This document shows positions 23,441 to 34,934 of a stretch of DNA of 64,000 nt, piece after piece. The translations under genes were made by a program, and so were the position numbers. The stretch lies in assembly GCA_022478985.1 (NCBI GenBank), contig JAKSZP010017483.1, positions 1 through 64,000 on the forward strand, given 5' to 3'. How positions within the stretch are numbered: position 1 is the stretch's first letter; every line of letters begins with the position of its first letter. Source of the DNA: Massospora cicadina. Lineage: Eukaryota > Entomophthoromycota > Entomophthoromycetes > Entomophthorales > Entomophthoraceae. Under the pieces are notes generated by a model. That model saw nothing but the letters and a program-made list of their open reading frames with translations, was not told the origin of the DNA and searched no databases.

Positions 23441-24639
23441 TATGACGACAAAATGCCTCAATTAATCTAAGTGTTAAATAAATTGCGCACAAATACCTTC
23501 CAATGGAATGGGGAACTGTACAAGCAAATTGGCAATACTGCAGTGAATAAACCGCGGCCCTCTGCATGACCGGAAATCATTATGAGCGCTCACAGGGCAG
23601 TTGGGCATGGTGGTGTGCGTAAGACTATGGAACTGTTATGCCCATGATACTATTGGGAAATTATGAGTTTCAATATGCTTAAAACTATTTCCTGTTGCCA
23701 TCAGTGTCAATTGGAGAAATGTTCCTCTGTATGACATCGTATTGGTTAGTAAAACCACATTTCTCCTGGGATATGGTCTCTCTTGATGTTGTTGGCCCCT
23801 TGCCAACAGGAGCTAACCATTGTAAGTACATTCTAGTGGCTATCAACCACTTGAACTGGTGGGTTGAAGTAAGGCTGATATGAGATCTGGGGGCAGTGAC
23901 AGTGGCTAAATTCGTGTTGAAATGCATTATTCAGAGGCATGGTTGCCCTCAGTTTATTCTCACTGATAATGGCACCAACATCACCTCGCACATCCTTCCC
24001 AAGCTGAATGAGCTCATGGAAATCCGCGGAGTTCTGACAACCCCATACCACCCTGAGTCCAATGGAATGGTCGAACAAGCGAATGGGAATCTGGTGAACA
24101 TACTCCAAAAATTAGTAATGGATCACCCTTCTGATTGGAACTCTCTTCTTTCCACTGCCATGTTTGCTTATAACATTAGTTACTATTCTGCCACCGGGAA
24201 GAGCCCCTTCCAATTACTATATGGCCAACACATGGCTCTTCCAGTGCTGCTTTATGCGTATATAGAAGACACAGGAAAACTAGAACCCCACCACTATTTG
24301 ACTAATCTTGTGAACATCCTGATCAAACTACAAATGAAGCATATTCCTTCAGCTTGGCTAAGAAGATTAGGAATCAGGCCGCCGATCAAGTATGCCATAG
24401 TGGGTTGGTGCCATTCAAGGAAGGCGATATGGTTCTCTTTCACAATCAGCATGAATTTGGATGGAAGCATAAGCTGGCAAGTATCTGGATTTGCCCATTT
24501 GAAGTAGTAGAGAAGAATGGAGTTGATGCGTATACTATTAAGGATCCTACAAGTGGATGGATTGTTAACCGAGTACACACAAAAGTACCTCTGACCTTAC
24601 AAATAATAGGATCTTATCATCCGGTCAAGGAGGGGGTAA
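23441..24639 (+). pseudogene. Integrase of element A, catalytic triad intact
   Basis: The zinc-binding HHCC part near 23580-23720 reads CCHQCQLE-like sequence. The core has Asp in SLDVV at 23785-23787, Asp in LTDNGTN at 23965-23967 and Glu in MVEQANG at 24073-24075. The last two are 35 residues apart, the D-D-35-E spacing of Ty3/retroviral integrases. The main open stretch is 23896-24507. A C-terminal beta-rich part (GDMVLFHNQHEFGWKHKLAS, IWICPFEVVEKNGVDAYTI) is in the next frame (24354-24653). The only loss before the core is a TGA near 23881. Confidence 0.9.
24626..24639 (+). promoter_or_regulatory. Polypurine tract of element A
   Basis: CAAGGAGGGGGTAA directly precedes the 3' LTR. Such tracts prime plus-strand synthesis. 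Confidence 0.8.
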
Positions 24640-25199
24640 TGTCACGATTTTGATATGACTGGACAATAATCTTGGGACAGTTGGGCGCAATATGCCAACA
24701 TAGTATCAGGTATGAATATTTTAGTGCCTTGAGATGAGGCGATATTGGGATATAACAGGTCTTATTGGATATATGAGTTTATTGGATCGCCTCTATATAA
24801 GGTGATAAGGCGATGTTGACATTTGATGATTATGAAGAAAATCGCCTACAAATAAGGTGACAGCGAACTAATAATAATGAGCCAAATTTGAGGTTTTTCG
24901 GCGGAATAGAATAACCCAAGCAATGAGAAATATTATTGCCTGAAGCTGATGTATATAAGCGAAATAAGCGATTAAGAGAGGTTGATATTTGATAGTGCAG
25001 ACGAGACGGGACAGCAAGGACGCTGTATTATTAAGAAATAAATAAAAAAACTGGTTGGGGCAATTGCTCCTATTTTTTAATATATTTCAAGTGAGTCTAA
25101 AGGACCGACAATCTCCACATCATCCATCCAATTGCTCAGAGGGCTTGACCTGTGCGAATAGCCTGAAGGATCCTAGCAATACCATTCAAAATTACAACA
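24640..25199 (+). repeat. 3' LTR of element A
   Basis: 560 bp, TGTCACG...ACAACA. It contains GGCGAT boxes in both directions, CTATATAAGG near 24793 (TATA-like) and AAGAAATAAATAAAA near 25035 (poly(A) signal-like). Confidence 0.93.
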
Positions 25200-25204
25200 G
25201 GAAC

Positions 25205-25907
25205 TCTTCCTGCAACTGGGTATTTGTGAAGTATACTTGATTTGATTCCAGGTTAATAGAAAACTGCTTCCAACGCCACCACTCATCCTCTAGAACAACT
25301 GGGAAGAGCAAATATGGCACTGCGACAAACCAATCACAAAAAAAGAACTGGTGCAGAAAAAAGGTGCCAGGCGCCATAACTTGTATAACGATATTGGAGA
25401 GGAGGATTTACCCAACACTGATGCACCAAATTCCAGGTCTGAATCTGGGTCCTGCGCCAGTTTTAGATTCAGAATGTTCCACGCTACTATCATTTCCTCA
25501 AGTGTCTCCATTAACACCCTGTGTGCACCCAAACAAATTTCCAGAAACAACAAAAAGTTGGCAAACAAATTTTTTGGCAACAGCATGGGGCACCATTACT
25601 GAGTAGTAATGACTGCTGAGTCATCCATGAAATGTAATATGGAGGAAATCGAACATTAAGTGAGAAAACTACTCAAATTATTCACAGTAGGACGGTGACA
25701 ACATGGGCACCAGGGGATTGAGATACATCTTTTCCTTCATAAAGACTGCCTCACCCACCAGTTCTAGGGCAAGGGAAAGGGAAGTAATGGGGGGAGACTG
25801 GAGCATCCTCTAGAACTAAAACACACACCCTGGAGCCTGCTCAGAAAAGGACTACTGGAGAGAGACAAAGAGAACGCTGACTTTTCATTCAACACTCCAC
25901 TCAAAAC
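25205..25907 (-). other. Older sequence between A and F, probably element D
   Basis: With element A removed, 25205 joins 13361. The minus-strand reading then runs across the junction without a stop for about ten residues (TNTQLQEEFPLLIHL). An open stretch (25290-25586, minus) and a polybasic/acidic reading (WFVAVPYLLFPVVLEDEWW) look protein-like but match no domain I recognise. Position upstream of the D RT would make it the protease-to-RT part of D. Confidence 0.45.
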
Positions 25908-26792
25908 TGAAAGGAGAGTGTCTATAACTATCCAGTTCCCAGCTTGGCGGTGCATTGATCAATGGTCCAAAGCGAGGGTTCATCATCAGGGTTAACAAAA
26001 AGATAGACAAGCAGAGGGAGCTGGAGCTAAGAAGACATAGGGCGATGGTGTTGAGCACAGTGAAAGTAATAATGCGTCGAGCAAACAGCAAAACTTTGCT
26101 GTGCCTCAAAGGCCAGTTCATAACTGAGTTTTTAGGGCTAGAGTGCACTGGTGACCTAGTTTGGAGAGATTGGGTAGGACCAGCGGTGTACCTGAGGCTT
26201 TAATGAATTTAAAAAGGATAAATTGGCTAACACGTCACAAGACCTCCTCAAAGAGGTCCACGCACAGATTCTCCCAAGTCAATATATAAAAAAGCGTAAA
26301 AATGACTATGGGGTTTATTGGGGAAGACGACCAATAAGAAACGTTGGTTTAAAGCAAACCTAATTAAGCCAACTTGGGGGAATAATAGACAGCGAAAGTG
26401 TTACTAAGCCTGGTGCACCAATAGGCGCATGCTTCCATCTGAAAGGGTTACATACTTCAAGACTGACCTTACACGAGTGTTCAATTGAAGTTGAACCTGA
26501 CTTGAGCTCACAATCTCATAAATAGAAAGGGTTTTGAACCCAAATTACTGATTAACCAAATTAAGCTGTCATCATTTAAAATAAAACTCATCAGCTTTTA
26601 TGAAAGAGCCAAAAATGGGGGCTAGGCTTTAGACACCTCACTTGTACTACCCTAGGCGTACCTAACCTGTGCAAAGTTGATCCAAGCTGTTCTTAAGGTC
26701 GGGAAGGTCCTGAAATTTTCCATTTTGGACCTCCTGCCTCTCAGCCTTATCCCTGCTGTTGGTTCCCTCGATTAGGTCATGTAAATATGACA
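25908..26792 (-). repeat. 3' LTR of element F
   Basis: Its two halves match 31027-31323 and 45690-46285 respectively. It includes the segment AGACCTCCTCAAAGAGGTCC (26240-26259), a short inverted repeat kept in both LTRs. Confidence 0.9.
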
Positions 26793-26812
26793 TTACCTTC
26801 TCCTCTTTTTGG
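26793..26812 (-). promoter_or_regulatory. Polypurine tract of element F
   Basis: The minus strand reads AAAAAGAGGAGAAGGTAA directly before the LTR start TGTCAT. Confidence 0.8.
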
Positions 26813-28275
26813 GCTCCACCTCGCTTCAGTGGCATTCGCCAAGAAAAGTTTTTGGGCAGGGCCAACTTGATGGCAGCAACGGCTTGGTTAAACTTCAATC
26901 CTGCGGCCTCAGGGAAATGCTCGTGAAATGCTATAATTAGGTTTTGGGAATGGGTGCAGTTGCGCGCTGGGACCCAACTGTTCTCTGCTACATCAAATCC
27001 CTTCCAGGATATAAGTTACACAAGTCTTCTTCTTACACGACGATAGGCTACAATCTCCTCCACTTCCCACTCTGGCGCCCCATCCACGAGATAATAATCA
27101 AGAGTCTCTGGAGGGGGCCCCTCAAACAACGTGAGCTTGCTTTCATGGATACTGAAAAGATTCAAAAAGGGGGGATCCAACTAGTATTAGGCGTGACTCA
27201 CCTTTTTGATAACGTGGTAAAGCCCAATCCTCCTTGGTCCCAGCTTTTTGCGTGGTTCTTGATTGGGATGTTTTTAGCATCCAGCATCACTAAATCCCCT
27301 TCTTTGTACGCTGGTACAACTCATCTCTTACCATCAGTGTTCTACTTGTAAGCCTGCATGGCTGCACCTAAATTTGTGCTCACCCGATGGTACTTTCTTG
27401 ATCATTTATGCAAAGTCCACGCCGCTTCCACCTTAAATCCACAACTGGGCTCCAGTTTGATGCTTAATTGAAGCCATAGTTGGCGAAGAAGGGGGAACAA
27501 TTGATTGATGCATGTTGGGCGTTGTTATATCTAAAATGATCCATGGAAAGGTGGAAAACCCAATTACAATGATCTGCGGCGGTGTAGCACTGAAAGAACT
27601 GTTTGAGGCACTTGTTCACTCGTTCAGTCAGCCCATCTGATTGAGGGAAGATAGGTACTTGAATGGCAGGGATAGATTAGCAGAGCCTTGCACAACTCTT
27701 TCTAAAAGACAGAGGTAAACTGGGGTCCCAAATTGGTAATTTTTTCTGAGGGACCCCGTGAAGAGCGAACACATTAGTAACATAAAGCCTAGCCATCTCA
27801 TCCACGGTGACTGTGGATCTGCAAGGGATAAAGTGGGCGAACTTCATAAAACGGTCCACCACCACCATGATGGCATCATAGCTATCAGATACAGGCAATT
27901 CTACAATAGAATTAACTGATAGGGAAGTCCAAGGCCCATCAGCCTTATATACTGGTAACAACAACCCCACTAGAGGCTGGCGATTCAGTTTCATTTGGTT
28001 GCAGACTAGGCACTCTTTACAATACCTGCATACCTGAGCAGCTAATCCCTTACAATTGTAAGTGCAGCAGATAAGATCAAAAGTCTTCGCCTTTCAAGGA
28101 TGACCGACAATGATCCGTCATGATAATCCTGGATGATTTCCAGGAGAAGTGGTCCAGCAGGAACCCATAGGCGCCCCTGAAACCACACCATCTCATCCTT
28201 TACGGGATAACTTCTGGTGATGTCTTCCTGATTCAATGCGCTCTTGGAAAGGATCATAGTATATTCAACTGACAA
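26813..28275 (-). pseudogene. Integrase of element F
   Basis: The minus strand holds an N-terminal part (DEMVWFQGRLWVPAG, 28042-28275), an HHCC cysteine pair (CKECLVCNQMK, near 27990-28020) and the core (27677-27994) with YDAIMVVVDRFMKFAHFIPC. The first catalytic Asp of the family position is Asn at 27911-27913 (SLSVNSIVELP). A D-P-S block follows. The C-terminal part to 26813 is in several frames. This Asp change would be inactivating. Confidence 0.85.
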
Positions 28276-28278
28276 AGG

Positions 28279-29118
28279 CTAAAGGACTACCTTTCTGAAC
28301 ATACCATATTTCTCAGCATTTTCCAGAGCAGCGAGCGCTGTCCCATTGGCCAAAGTAGAGGAAAGTTGAGACACAATCTTACCTGGGGGAATCATTAAAT
28401 GGGCATTATGCACCTCAACCTCCTTAGGATTAGGTGCTAGTGCAGAGTTTCGTTTCAAAGCATACATAAAACCATTCTCCTTGCCCTTGGTAAACTCATA
28501 GGAAAACGCAAATTGGGCAAGAGTCTTAAGCCAGTGGGTTTGCTGTGGGGTTAAGACATGAAGCGTGCAGTATTACAGTAAGTCACGGTGATCTTTATGT
28601 ATGTGGAAGGGTTGGGATGAGCCATACAAGTGATGACGCCAATAAGTCAACGCCTCAACCACTGCTAATGTCTCTTTATCATATACTGCGTAGTTTAACT
28701 CTGGTAGATACATCTTCCTAGAAAAATATCCCACCGGATGCTCTATTCTATCTTCGCCTACTTGTAATAGGGCTGATGCTATGGCGATGTTGGAGGCAAT
28801 GAAGCAACAATGAAATCTTTATTGGGGTCTACATGGCGAAGAACGGTAGTAGAAAGCAAAATACACTCTACTGCTTGGAAAGCATCATCCAAAAAGGGGA
28901 CCACTTAAGTACTTTTGCCCCACTCACCTTATAGAAACTGCAATGCAACTTCAAAAAGGTTCAGTGTGAAATTCTTAAAAAACGTACACGTTTCCAAAAA
29001 AATCTCTAATTCCTTAACTGAAGTTGGAGTGGTCCACTCACAAATCGCCTTCTTCTTGTCTGGAGTTATCATGTGCCCTTGGTCAAACATGACGTTGCCC
29101 AGGAAGGTGACCTGGGAC
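28279..29118 (-). pseudogene. RNase H and spacer of element F
   Basis: The minus strand reads a typical RNase H end (KGKENGFMYALKRNSALAPN, 28430-28500), then a spacer to integrase (28279-28467). The first half (28560-29118) is heavily shifted. Confidence 0.75.
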
Positions 29119-29693
29119 TTAAAGAGATTTGCACTTACTTATTTTAAATGTGAGTTCAGCTGCCCTCAAGCGCTCTACCACCTGCCGAAGGTGTACACCA
29201 TGTGACTCATTGTCATGGGAAAATACCAAAATATCATCCATGTAAGTTACCAAAAATACCCCCATCAGGTTCTCCAAAACTGCATAAATACGGCGATGAA
29301 AGATAGCAGGGGCATTTCTAATCCCAAAGGACATAACCCAAAAATAAAAATACCTTTTCTGGTATGGAATGCGGTCAAACACTCCTGGACTTTCTTTATC
29401 CGGATCTGATTTAACGCGTTTAGACAATCCAGCTTGGATAAGACTCTCTCCTTTTCCACATAACGTGCAATCTTGGAGTCCAGTGGGATAGGATGCAAGT
29501 CTGGTACAGTGACGTTGTTGAGATTCCCATAATCTACGCATGGGCATAAGGTACCTTCAGCCTTCTCCACAAAGAGAAGTGGGGAACACACAGGGGAGGC
29601 TCTCTGAAAAATAACACTTTTGGCTAACTGCTTCTTAACCCACACATCTAGGGCTGCTTCCTCCCATACCGTCAATGGATATATTGGGGTCAT
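29119..29693 (-). pseudogene. Reverse transcriptase of element F
   Basis: Two overlapping open stretches (29265-29693 and 29119-29547) read KSVIFQRASPVCSPLLFVEK, CVDYGNLNNVTV, SKLDCLNALNQIRI and VTYMDDILVFS. The Y-M-D-D box at 29233-29244 is intact. A frameshift lies between them. It is related to chromovirus-like Ty3 RTs in motif style, clearly apart from A/B/E. Confidence 0.9.
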
Positions 29694-30260
29694 ATATGCA
29701 CTAAATCAACTGTGAGCTTGAACTCGCAATCAAACTCTGAATGATCTGGTAATACGTTGGCTGAAGCTGCATCAAACGAAGATTCTAACCCCTCCAAACA
29801 GGAAGGTAAGGGAACCTCCAAAGAGGGCTTCAGCAACGGAGCAAGACTTAGAGCGTGGATCTTGGGCCAGTGGGACAAATCGCCCTGAATGTTATCTTCA
29901 GCCAAAGGAACAACCAACTCATGACCATTTTTAAAAGTTAAGAATAGGGTATTTTCTTTCAAGTTATTTTGGCGTCAAACTTTCGCCTAAACTCTACACC
30001 CAAAATGATGGATACAAGAGGTTTTTGATAGCTTGGAAGTGGCCGGACAAACAATATTTGCCAACTTGATAGTCCACTAGCCCCATAATTTTCAGCGTGG
30101 GAAAATCTTGGAAGCCCCTCCTCTAACCATACCACCTGGCAAGTCACTCAGCTCAAGGTAGTCGGCTATATCTTGGTAATAAAATTCTTAGAGGCTCCAG
30201 TATTTACAGAAAAAGTAGTACTGATTTTCCCCTAAAGGCGATGTAAGGGTAGCAGTCAAT
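29694..30260 (-). pseudogene. Protease and linker of element F
   Basis: The minus strand reads VNTGASKNFITKI, with NTG encoded at 30196-30204. The family motif is D-[ST]-G, so the catalytic Asp is Asn here (30202-30204). VSIILGVEFRRKFDAKIT follows at about 29960-30015, the second protease block, then the linker to RT (29690-29962). Confidence 0.78.
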
Positions 30261-31026
30261 TTGAATAACCCGAATGATCTTTATTTATAGCAAAAAACGC
30301 CAATACTTTACCACCAAACTCTTCTTCAGGGTCTAGCATCCCCCTAGGGTACGTTTCTGCCTTAAAGAATGGAGAGAGATATTTGGAAACTCTTACTACT
30401 GAGGCCACATATACCACCATATTATCAGCAACTGCGTATACGTTTTTATAATGGATTTTATGTCTTCTCCACCTCCTGGGTTCCGTAAATCATGGTTGTG
30501 GTCAATCGTGGGTTCTCTGGGGGGATTTGATACACTGAACTGGGGTCCATATCTGAGCCATATGGGAAGAGACATGACCTGGTAGTATATTTGGAAACGT
30601 CATTATAAAACGCGTTTTGGGCCGCAAACAACCCTATACCCATTTTGAGATGGGTCGTACAACGCTATCAAATGCCAACACCACCGGGCCCTTCATTGAT
30701 GATCCTGCCTGCACCATCTGAATGCAGTGTCAAAAGAAAAACGATTTATTGGTGTCAATTTTATTAATTTCAGTGAAAAGTTGGGGAATCATGATTCTTG
30801 GATCATGAAGCATCCATATCCACCAAGTACAGGCAAGAAGGGTGAGTACTTTCCAGTCGGAAGTAGCAAGAATAATGCCAGAATGCTCCAACCTTCAGCA
30901 AATTGTGAAAACAGTGGTGAGCCCCACTGCGGCTGTGGCCACCAGCTGACGCACTCCATTTGCACATTGCAAAAGTCTCATTTAGAAAAAGTTCATGCAC
31001 TCAAGGATAAAATGTTGGTCATATAA
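30261..31026 (-). pseudogene. Shortened gag region of element F
   Basis: Less than 0.8 kb lies between the protease and the 5' LTR, too little for a Gag. Open stretches 30458-30643 and 30803-31000 (minus) show no knuckle or capsid motif. No TGG-starting primer site is evident beside the LTR, unlike in the other elements. Much of gag seems deleted. Confidence 0.5.
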
Positions 31027-31323
31027 TGTCAGGAGAGTGTCTATAAACTCTCCAGTTCCCAGCTTGGCGGTGCATGAATCACTGGACCAAGGCGAGGGAA
31101 CTTGTCATCAGGGTTACTAAAAAGTTAGCCCAGAAGAGGGACTGGTGCTAAGAAGACATAGGGCGAGGGTGTTGAGCACAGTGAAAGTAATAATATGTGA
31201 GCAAACAGTAAAACTTGGCTGTGTCCCATAGGCAGTTCATAACCAAGTTTTGTACAGGGCTAGATTGCACTGGTGACCTGGTTTGGTGGGAACTGGGTAG
31301 GCCCAGCGATGTACTTGAGGCTT
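31027..31323 (-). repeat. 5' LTR of element F, part beside the interior
   Basis: It matches 25908-26200. It is broken at 31323 by LINE2. Confidence 0.88.
31310..31323. repeat. Target-site duplication of LINE2 (copy 1; copy 2 at 45676-45689)
   Basis: TGTACTTGAGGCTT versus TGTACCTTAGACTG. The uninterrupted LTR at 26187 has TGTACCTGAGGCTT, so both copies derive from it by a few changes. Confidence 0.7.
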
Positions 31324-31624
31324 ATTTATTTAACTGAGGTAAGCTGACCAGGGGATGGACAATACGGATATATGTAATGGGATAGGGGAGGTGAAGTATA
31401 GCGAGATTTAGGCACCCCAGAGTAGATGAGCTACACCTGTTGCCAGCGGTACCACCAGGTATAGGGGGTTAAATGCCTTACTTTAAAGGGGTTTCCCCTA
31501 TTATTGAGCAGGTGTGGAGGAAGGGGTCCATATGCAAAAACCAGACTGGGAACCATAATTCAACAAGTTGTTGTTGTTTAGGCCTCATGTATCCGTGTAG
31601 CCAGGCTTAAAAAAATTTCAGTAG

Positions 31625-32340
31625 TCATAGGTGAAATCTGCTTATTATACCATGGATGGTGGGCATGGTCCCCTTGAAGGCATTCAACGCCTCAGTTTGT
31701 ATTGTCCACAGTGCAATGGCGACTATCAGGGAGCGGAGTGTGGGTGCTATTGGGGATTCAAGTTGGAGTGCGAGGAGGCTTCTGGAGATTGACATCTCCT
31801 GGTCATTTTGGGTTCTTAACAGATGAACAACTTCCCGCGATATGTCTCTGGATGGAGCGCATGCTTCAAAGTGGTGGTGCAGGGTGCCATCCCCTCCACA
31901 CACTGCGCATGCTGCATGAAGAGAGTTGGAGCGATCCGCTGTTCTGTAGGTTCTTCTGATGCAACGCCAAGTGTTGGCTCTTACCCTTGGCTGGAGGATT
32001 GGATGATGTGTTAGCATCTATATTGCCTTCTGTGTTGTGAGATCGTATGGGATGTCTAAAGCATCCAGGTAGTCAATTCTTACGATGAATGTGGCCACAT
32101 CATGTGTGTACCTCTGGGGGTGGTCATCTGGTTTCCTTAGCGTGAGTTGAGCTCTGGGCCTTCCCCTTCCCTGACTAGTGCCTGTGAGAGTGATGGTCCA
32201 CCCTATGTGCCGAATGGTGCAAAGGAGGTGCTTGAAGTGAGGGGGTTCCATGTGGGCCCGCTGCGTTGGGGCAGTTTGTAAGGTATGTGAGCAGTCTGGA
32301 CGGGTTGTGTAGATTGGATAGTTTGAGCGCCTGTGCAAAG
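31625..32340 (-). pseudogene. LINE2 ORF2 C-terminal domain with CCHC finger
   Basis: The minus strand reads CAVCGGDGTLHHHFEAC at 31859-31909, the same CX2CX7HX4C spacing as LINE1. Flanking blocks also match LINE1 (RIDYLDALDIPYDLTTQKAI against its counterpart). One frameshift lies near 32018. Confidence 0.85.
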
Positions 32341-33945
32341 TTGGCTCTCGCTGCTCTAGACCAGTGTTGTTGTGGGAGGTCTGGGGCTAGGACTTCCCTT
32401 ATCCAGGTGCCCATTATGCAGTTGGCATGGACCTCAAAGTCTATTAGGCTCATGCCTCCACTGGAGCGTGGGCCAAAGAGTGTTTCCACCCGTGCAGAAG
32501 GCTGGGACCCAGGCCACAGCCATCCCTTAATAGGTGCGTGGATTGAGGATATGAATGTAAGTGAGAAGGAGATTGCATAGGTGGGGAACCACATCATCAG
32601 GAGGAGAGATGGCAACTGTTACTTGCCCCATTAGTCCTGGGGGTCTTCCCTTGAGGGAGGCGATACAGTTGGACATCCGCTGTAGTATATTGTTCTTAAT
32701 TGTCTCATTTGAATACCCCCTGCTTCCAGCCATATCCCAAGGTGGCGGACAGGGTTGGTTGAAGGAGGTGATGCAAAGGTGAGGATGAGTGGGTTGTTCC
32801 TTCGTGGGGGGCTGTGAGGTTTGGGTATTGTGGCCCAGTTGTTAGTATACTTGCCTAGGAGGTTTATTTCTGTTTTCTTTTTGTTGAGCGACGCGTTGCT
32901 CCAATGGAATACTCCTCCAGGGTGCGTTCCAGATGTCTGGCATCATTGTTGTTAGCCTACCTATCACACAGTCATCCTCAAAGTCTATTATCTTGACTGT
33001 TCGCTAACCTTGTGTTGTTATGCCCTTGAGGCGTGTCTTAGCGATGTGAAATAGTGGATCAATAATGAAATTATACAGAGTGAGCTGAGGGGGTCCCCTT
33101 GTTTGAGCCCTCTGTGTGGTTTGATCTTGTTAGTTAGGAAGCCAGGGACGCATACAGCCATGGATGCGGATTCTGTAAGGAGCATCGCCCAGTTTATTTT
33201 TCTGGGTGTAAGTTTGAAGGCGCTTAGACATTCCTTCAGGTATGGCTAACTATTGCGGTCAAATGCCTTTCCTGGTCTAGGAATACCAGGGATTCAGTTG
33301 CTTTGGACTGGCTTATGTTGGTGACGAATTGTATATTGGTCCAGATTGAATGCCTTGGTATGAACACAAACTGATTGTGCGACAGGATATTAAAGGCTAT
33401 TGTGACTAATCTGGCTTCTAATATTTTTGTGAGTGGTTTTGTATTAGTGTTAGAGTGCGATTGGGCTCAGGTTGGCCAAGTTCATTTTGTCGCCCTTCTT
33501 AAACAGGGTTATGACATAGGAGTCCTGGCCACTAGGTAGGAGGTGTGTCTCCAGCAGGCATTGGTTCATTGATGCCAAGAGGAGGGGGCTATTTGCTTAA
33601 AGTATTTTTTGTAGAATTCATAGGGTATCCCATCAGGCCCTGGGCATTTCCTATGTGGTGCACCGCATACTGTGTCCCAGAGCTCCTCCTGTGTGATTAG
33701 GTTTATGAGGTTATAGTCTTGAGGGGTGCTTTGTATTCTGGTGGTGTGTACAAAATCTATAATTTTTTGGGGGTCAGTTTGGGTGTCACAGTGTAGAATA
33801 GTGTAGTAGTGGTGCACTTCCGCCTTGACCTCCGCTGGGTCAGTTGCCACGGTGCCATCATTCTTGTGCCTGTGTGTATGTGGGCTGGTTGCCGCGGGAG
33901 TGGAATTGGTGGAAGAAGTACGCGAGTAGGATTTTGCCTTCATTT
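32341..33945 (-). pseudogene. LINE2 reverse transcriptase
   Basis: The minus strand reads CPGPDGIPYEFYKKYFKQIA (33580-33650), a fingers/palm region in several frames, a catalytic box near 32975-32990 reading FEDD (both Asp kept), and the thumb with GGMSLIDFE (32415-32440). It is more decayed than LINE1; no open stretch exceeds 146 codons. Confidence 0.85.
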
Positions 33946-34934
33946 ATGAACTTATCTATTCTCAATACTTTGATTCTGTGCTGGTGTTCAAAGATGAGGG
34001 AGTTTAGGTGGGCTAATATTTTCTCCCATTTGCGCCCCCAGTTGGGGCTATAGCCAGACTTTGGGGTGTTGAGTCTGAGGTAGTCCAGTTCTGCCAAGGT
34101 GCGCCTGATTGTGGCTGTGTCAGCGGTGTATTTACGCAAAGCGAGATGGTTGGTTTTTTGATAGTATAACTTAAATATTTGCCCAGGTTTTGATGGGGTC
34201 TGATACAAATTGGGTTGCAAATTTTGGGTTTGTGGCCTTGTGATTAACCCAGTTGTATATTTTTGGCAATTTTATGTTTTCTTGGTGTAGCTTATCCAGG
34301 TTGACGCCTGTGTGTGAGTTCAGGTTGGCAAAAGCTGCACCAAAGTGAGTCAGTGATCAAAGAAATTGATCTTTTTGTTGAGAAGTTGGAGATGTTTGAG
34401 CGGTGGGTTTTTGGGGCAAGGATGAAGTCTATGCAGCTCATTGAGATGAGCGTTCACTCGCGTATGTTAGGCGGGTCATGTGGGGAAGAGTGGTGACCTG
34501 TGTGGTAGGGTATCATGTAGGCCAAGGGATGCCTTCATTGCACGGAATTTGATGTGCCCTGGGGTATACCTTGGGGTTAGGCCATTGGTCTGATGTGGTT
34601 AGTCCAGAAGTTGAAGTCGCCCATCAGGATAGTATCTGGTGGGAGGGTGAGTGTTTGGATGGTTTTGGGAAATTGTTTCCTCTCAGCTGAGGTTCACAAT
34701 GCATAGATGCATGCTATCAAGAGTGTGTCCTCTTGACATGCAATCATTGCTAGCAAATTGCAATAGTGTAGATACAAAGAGGAGCTAATGATTTTTAGTT
34801 TTTTGTTATTGTGGATGACCACCCCACAGTGAGACGTCCATACCAATTGGGATGGTGAGACCCTGGCTGACCAGGATCCCTCTTCCCCCTGTAGGCAGTG
34901 AGTTTCTTGGATGGCCAAGATAACTACAGGGGGT
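33858..34934 (-). pseudogene. LINE2 endonuclease, main part
   Basis: The minus strand reads AIQETHCLQGEEGSW (34860-34915), a WTSHCGVVIHNNKKL block, and later endonuclease blocks in shifted frames. The linker to RT runs from 34220 to 33858. Element E cuts it just upstream of the catalytic Glu block. Confidence 0.8.
34930..34934. repeat. Target-site duplication of element E (copy 1; copy 2 at 44086-44090)
   Basis: GGGGT on both sides. The left LTR start (TATTGCAATTCT) differs from the right one (TGTCACGATTCT) only by transitions, which fixes the border at 34935. Confidence 0.85.

Larger units (their letters stand above)
13367..25199 (+). mobile_element. Ty3/Gypsy retrotransposon A, complete but decayed, carrying LINE1
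   Basis: Both ends are defined. The LTRs start TGTC and end ACA, and the 5-bp target duplication GGAAC stands at 13362-13366 and 25200-25204. Without the nested LINE1 and its duplicate, the element is about 6.55 kb. The order is 5' LTR (562 bp in two pieces), primer site, gag, protease, RT, RNase H, integrase, polypurine tract, 3' LTR (560 bp). The LTRs differ at many transitions, mainly at CpG, so the copy is old. The integrase catalytic triad and protease DSG survive; the RT active site is YLDN and stops occur in RT and RNase H. Confidence 0.93.

Noticed and set aside
26240..26259. AGACCTCCTCAAAGAGGTCC as a terminator hairpin or CRISPR-like repeat
   Set aside because: It occurs once per F LTR, in the LTR body, with no array; it is a short inverted repeat of a retrotransposon LTR.
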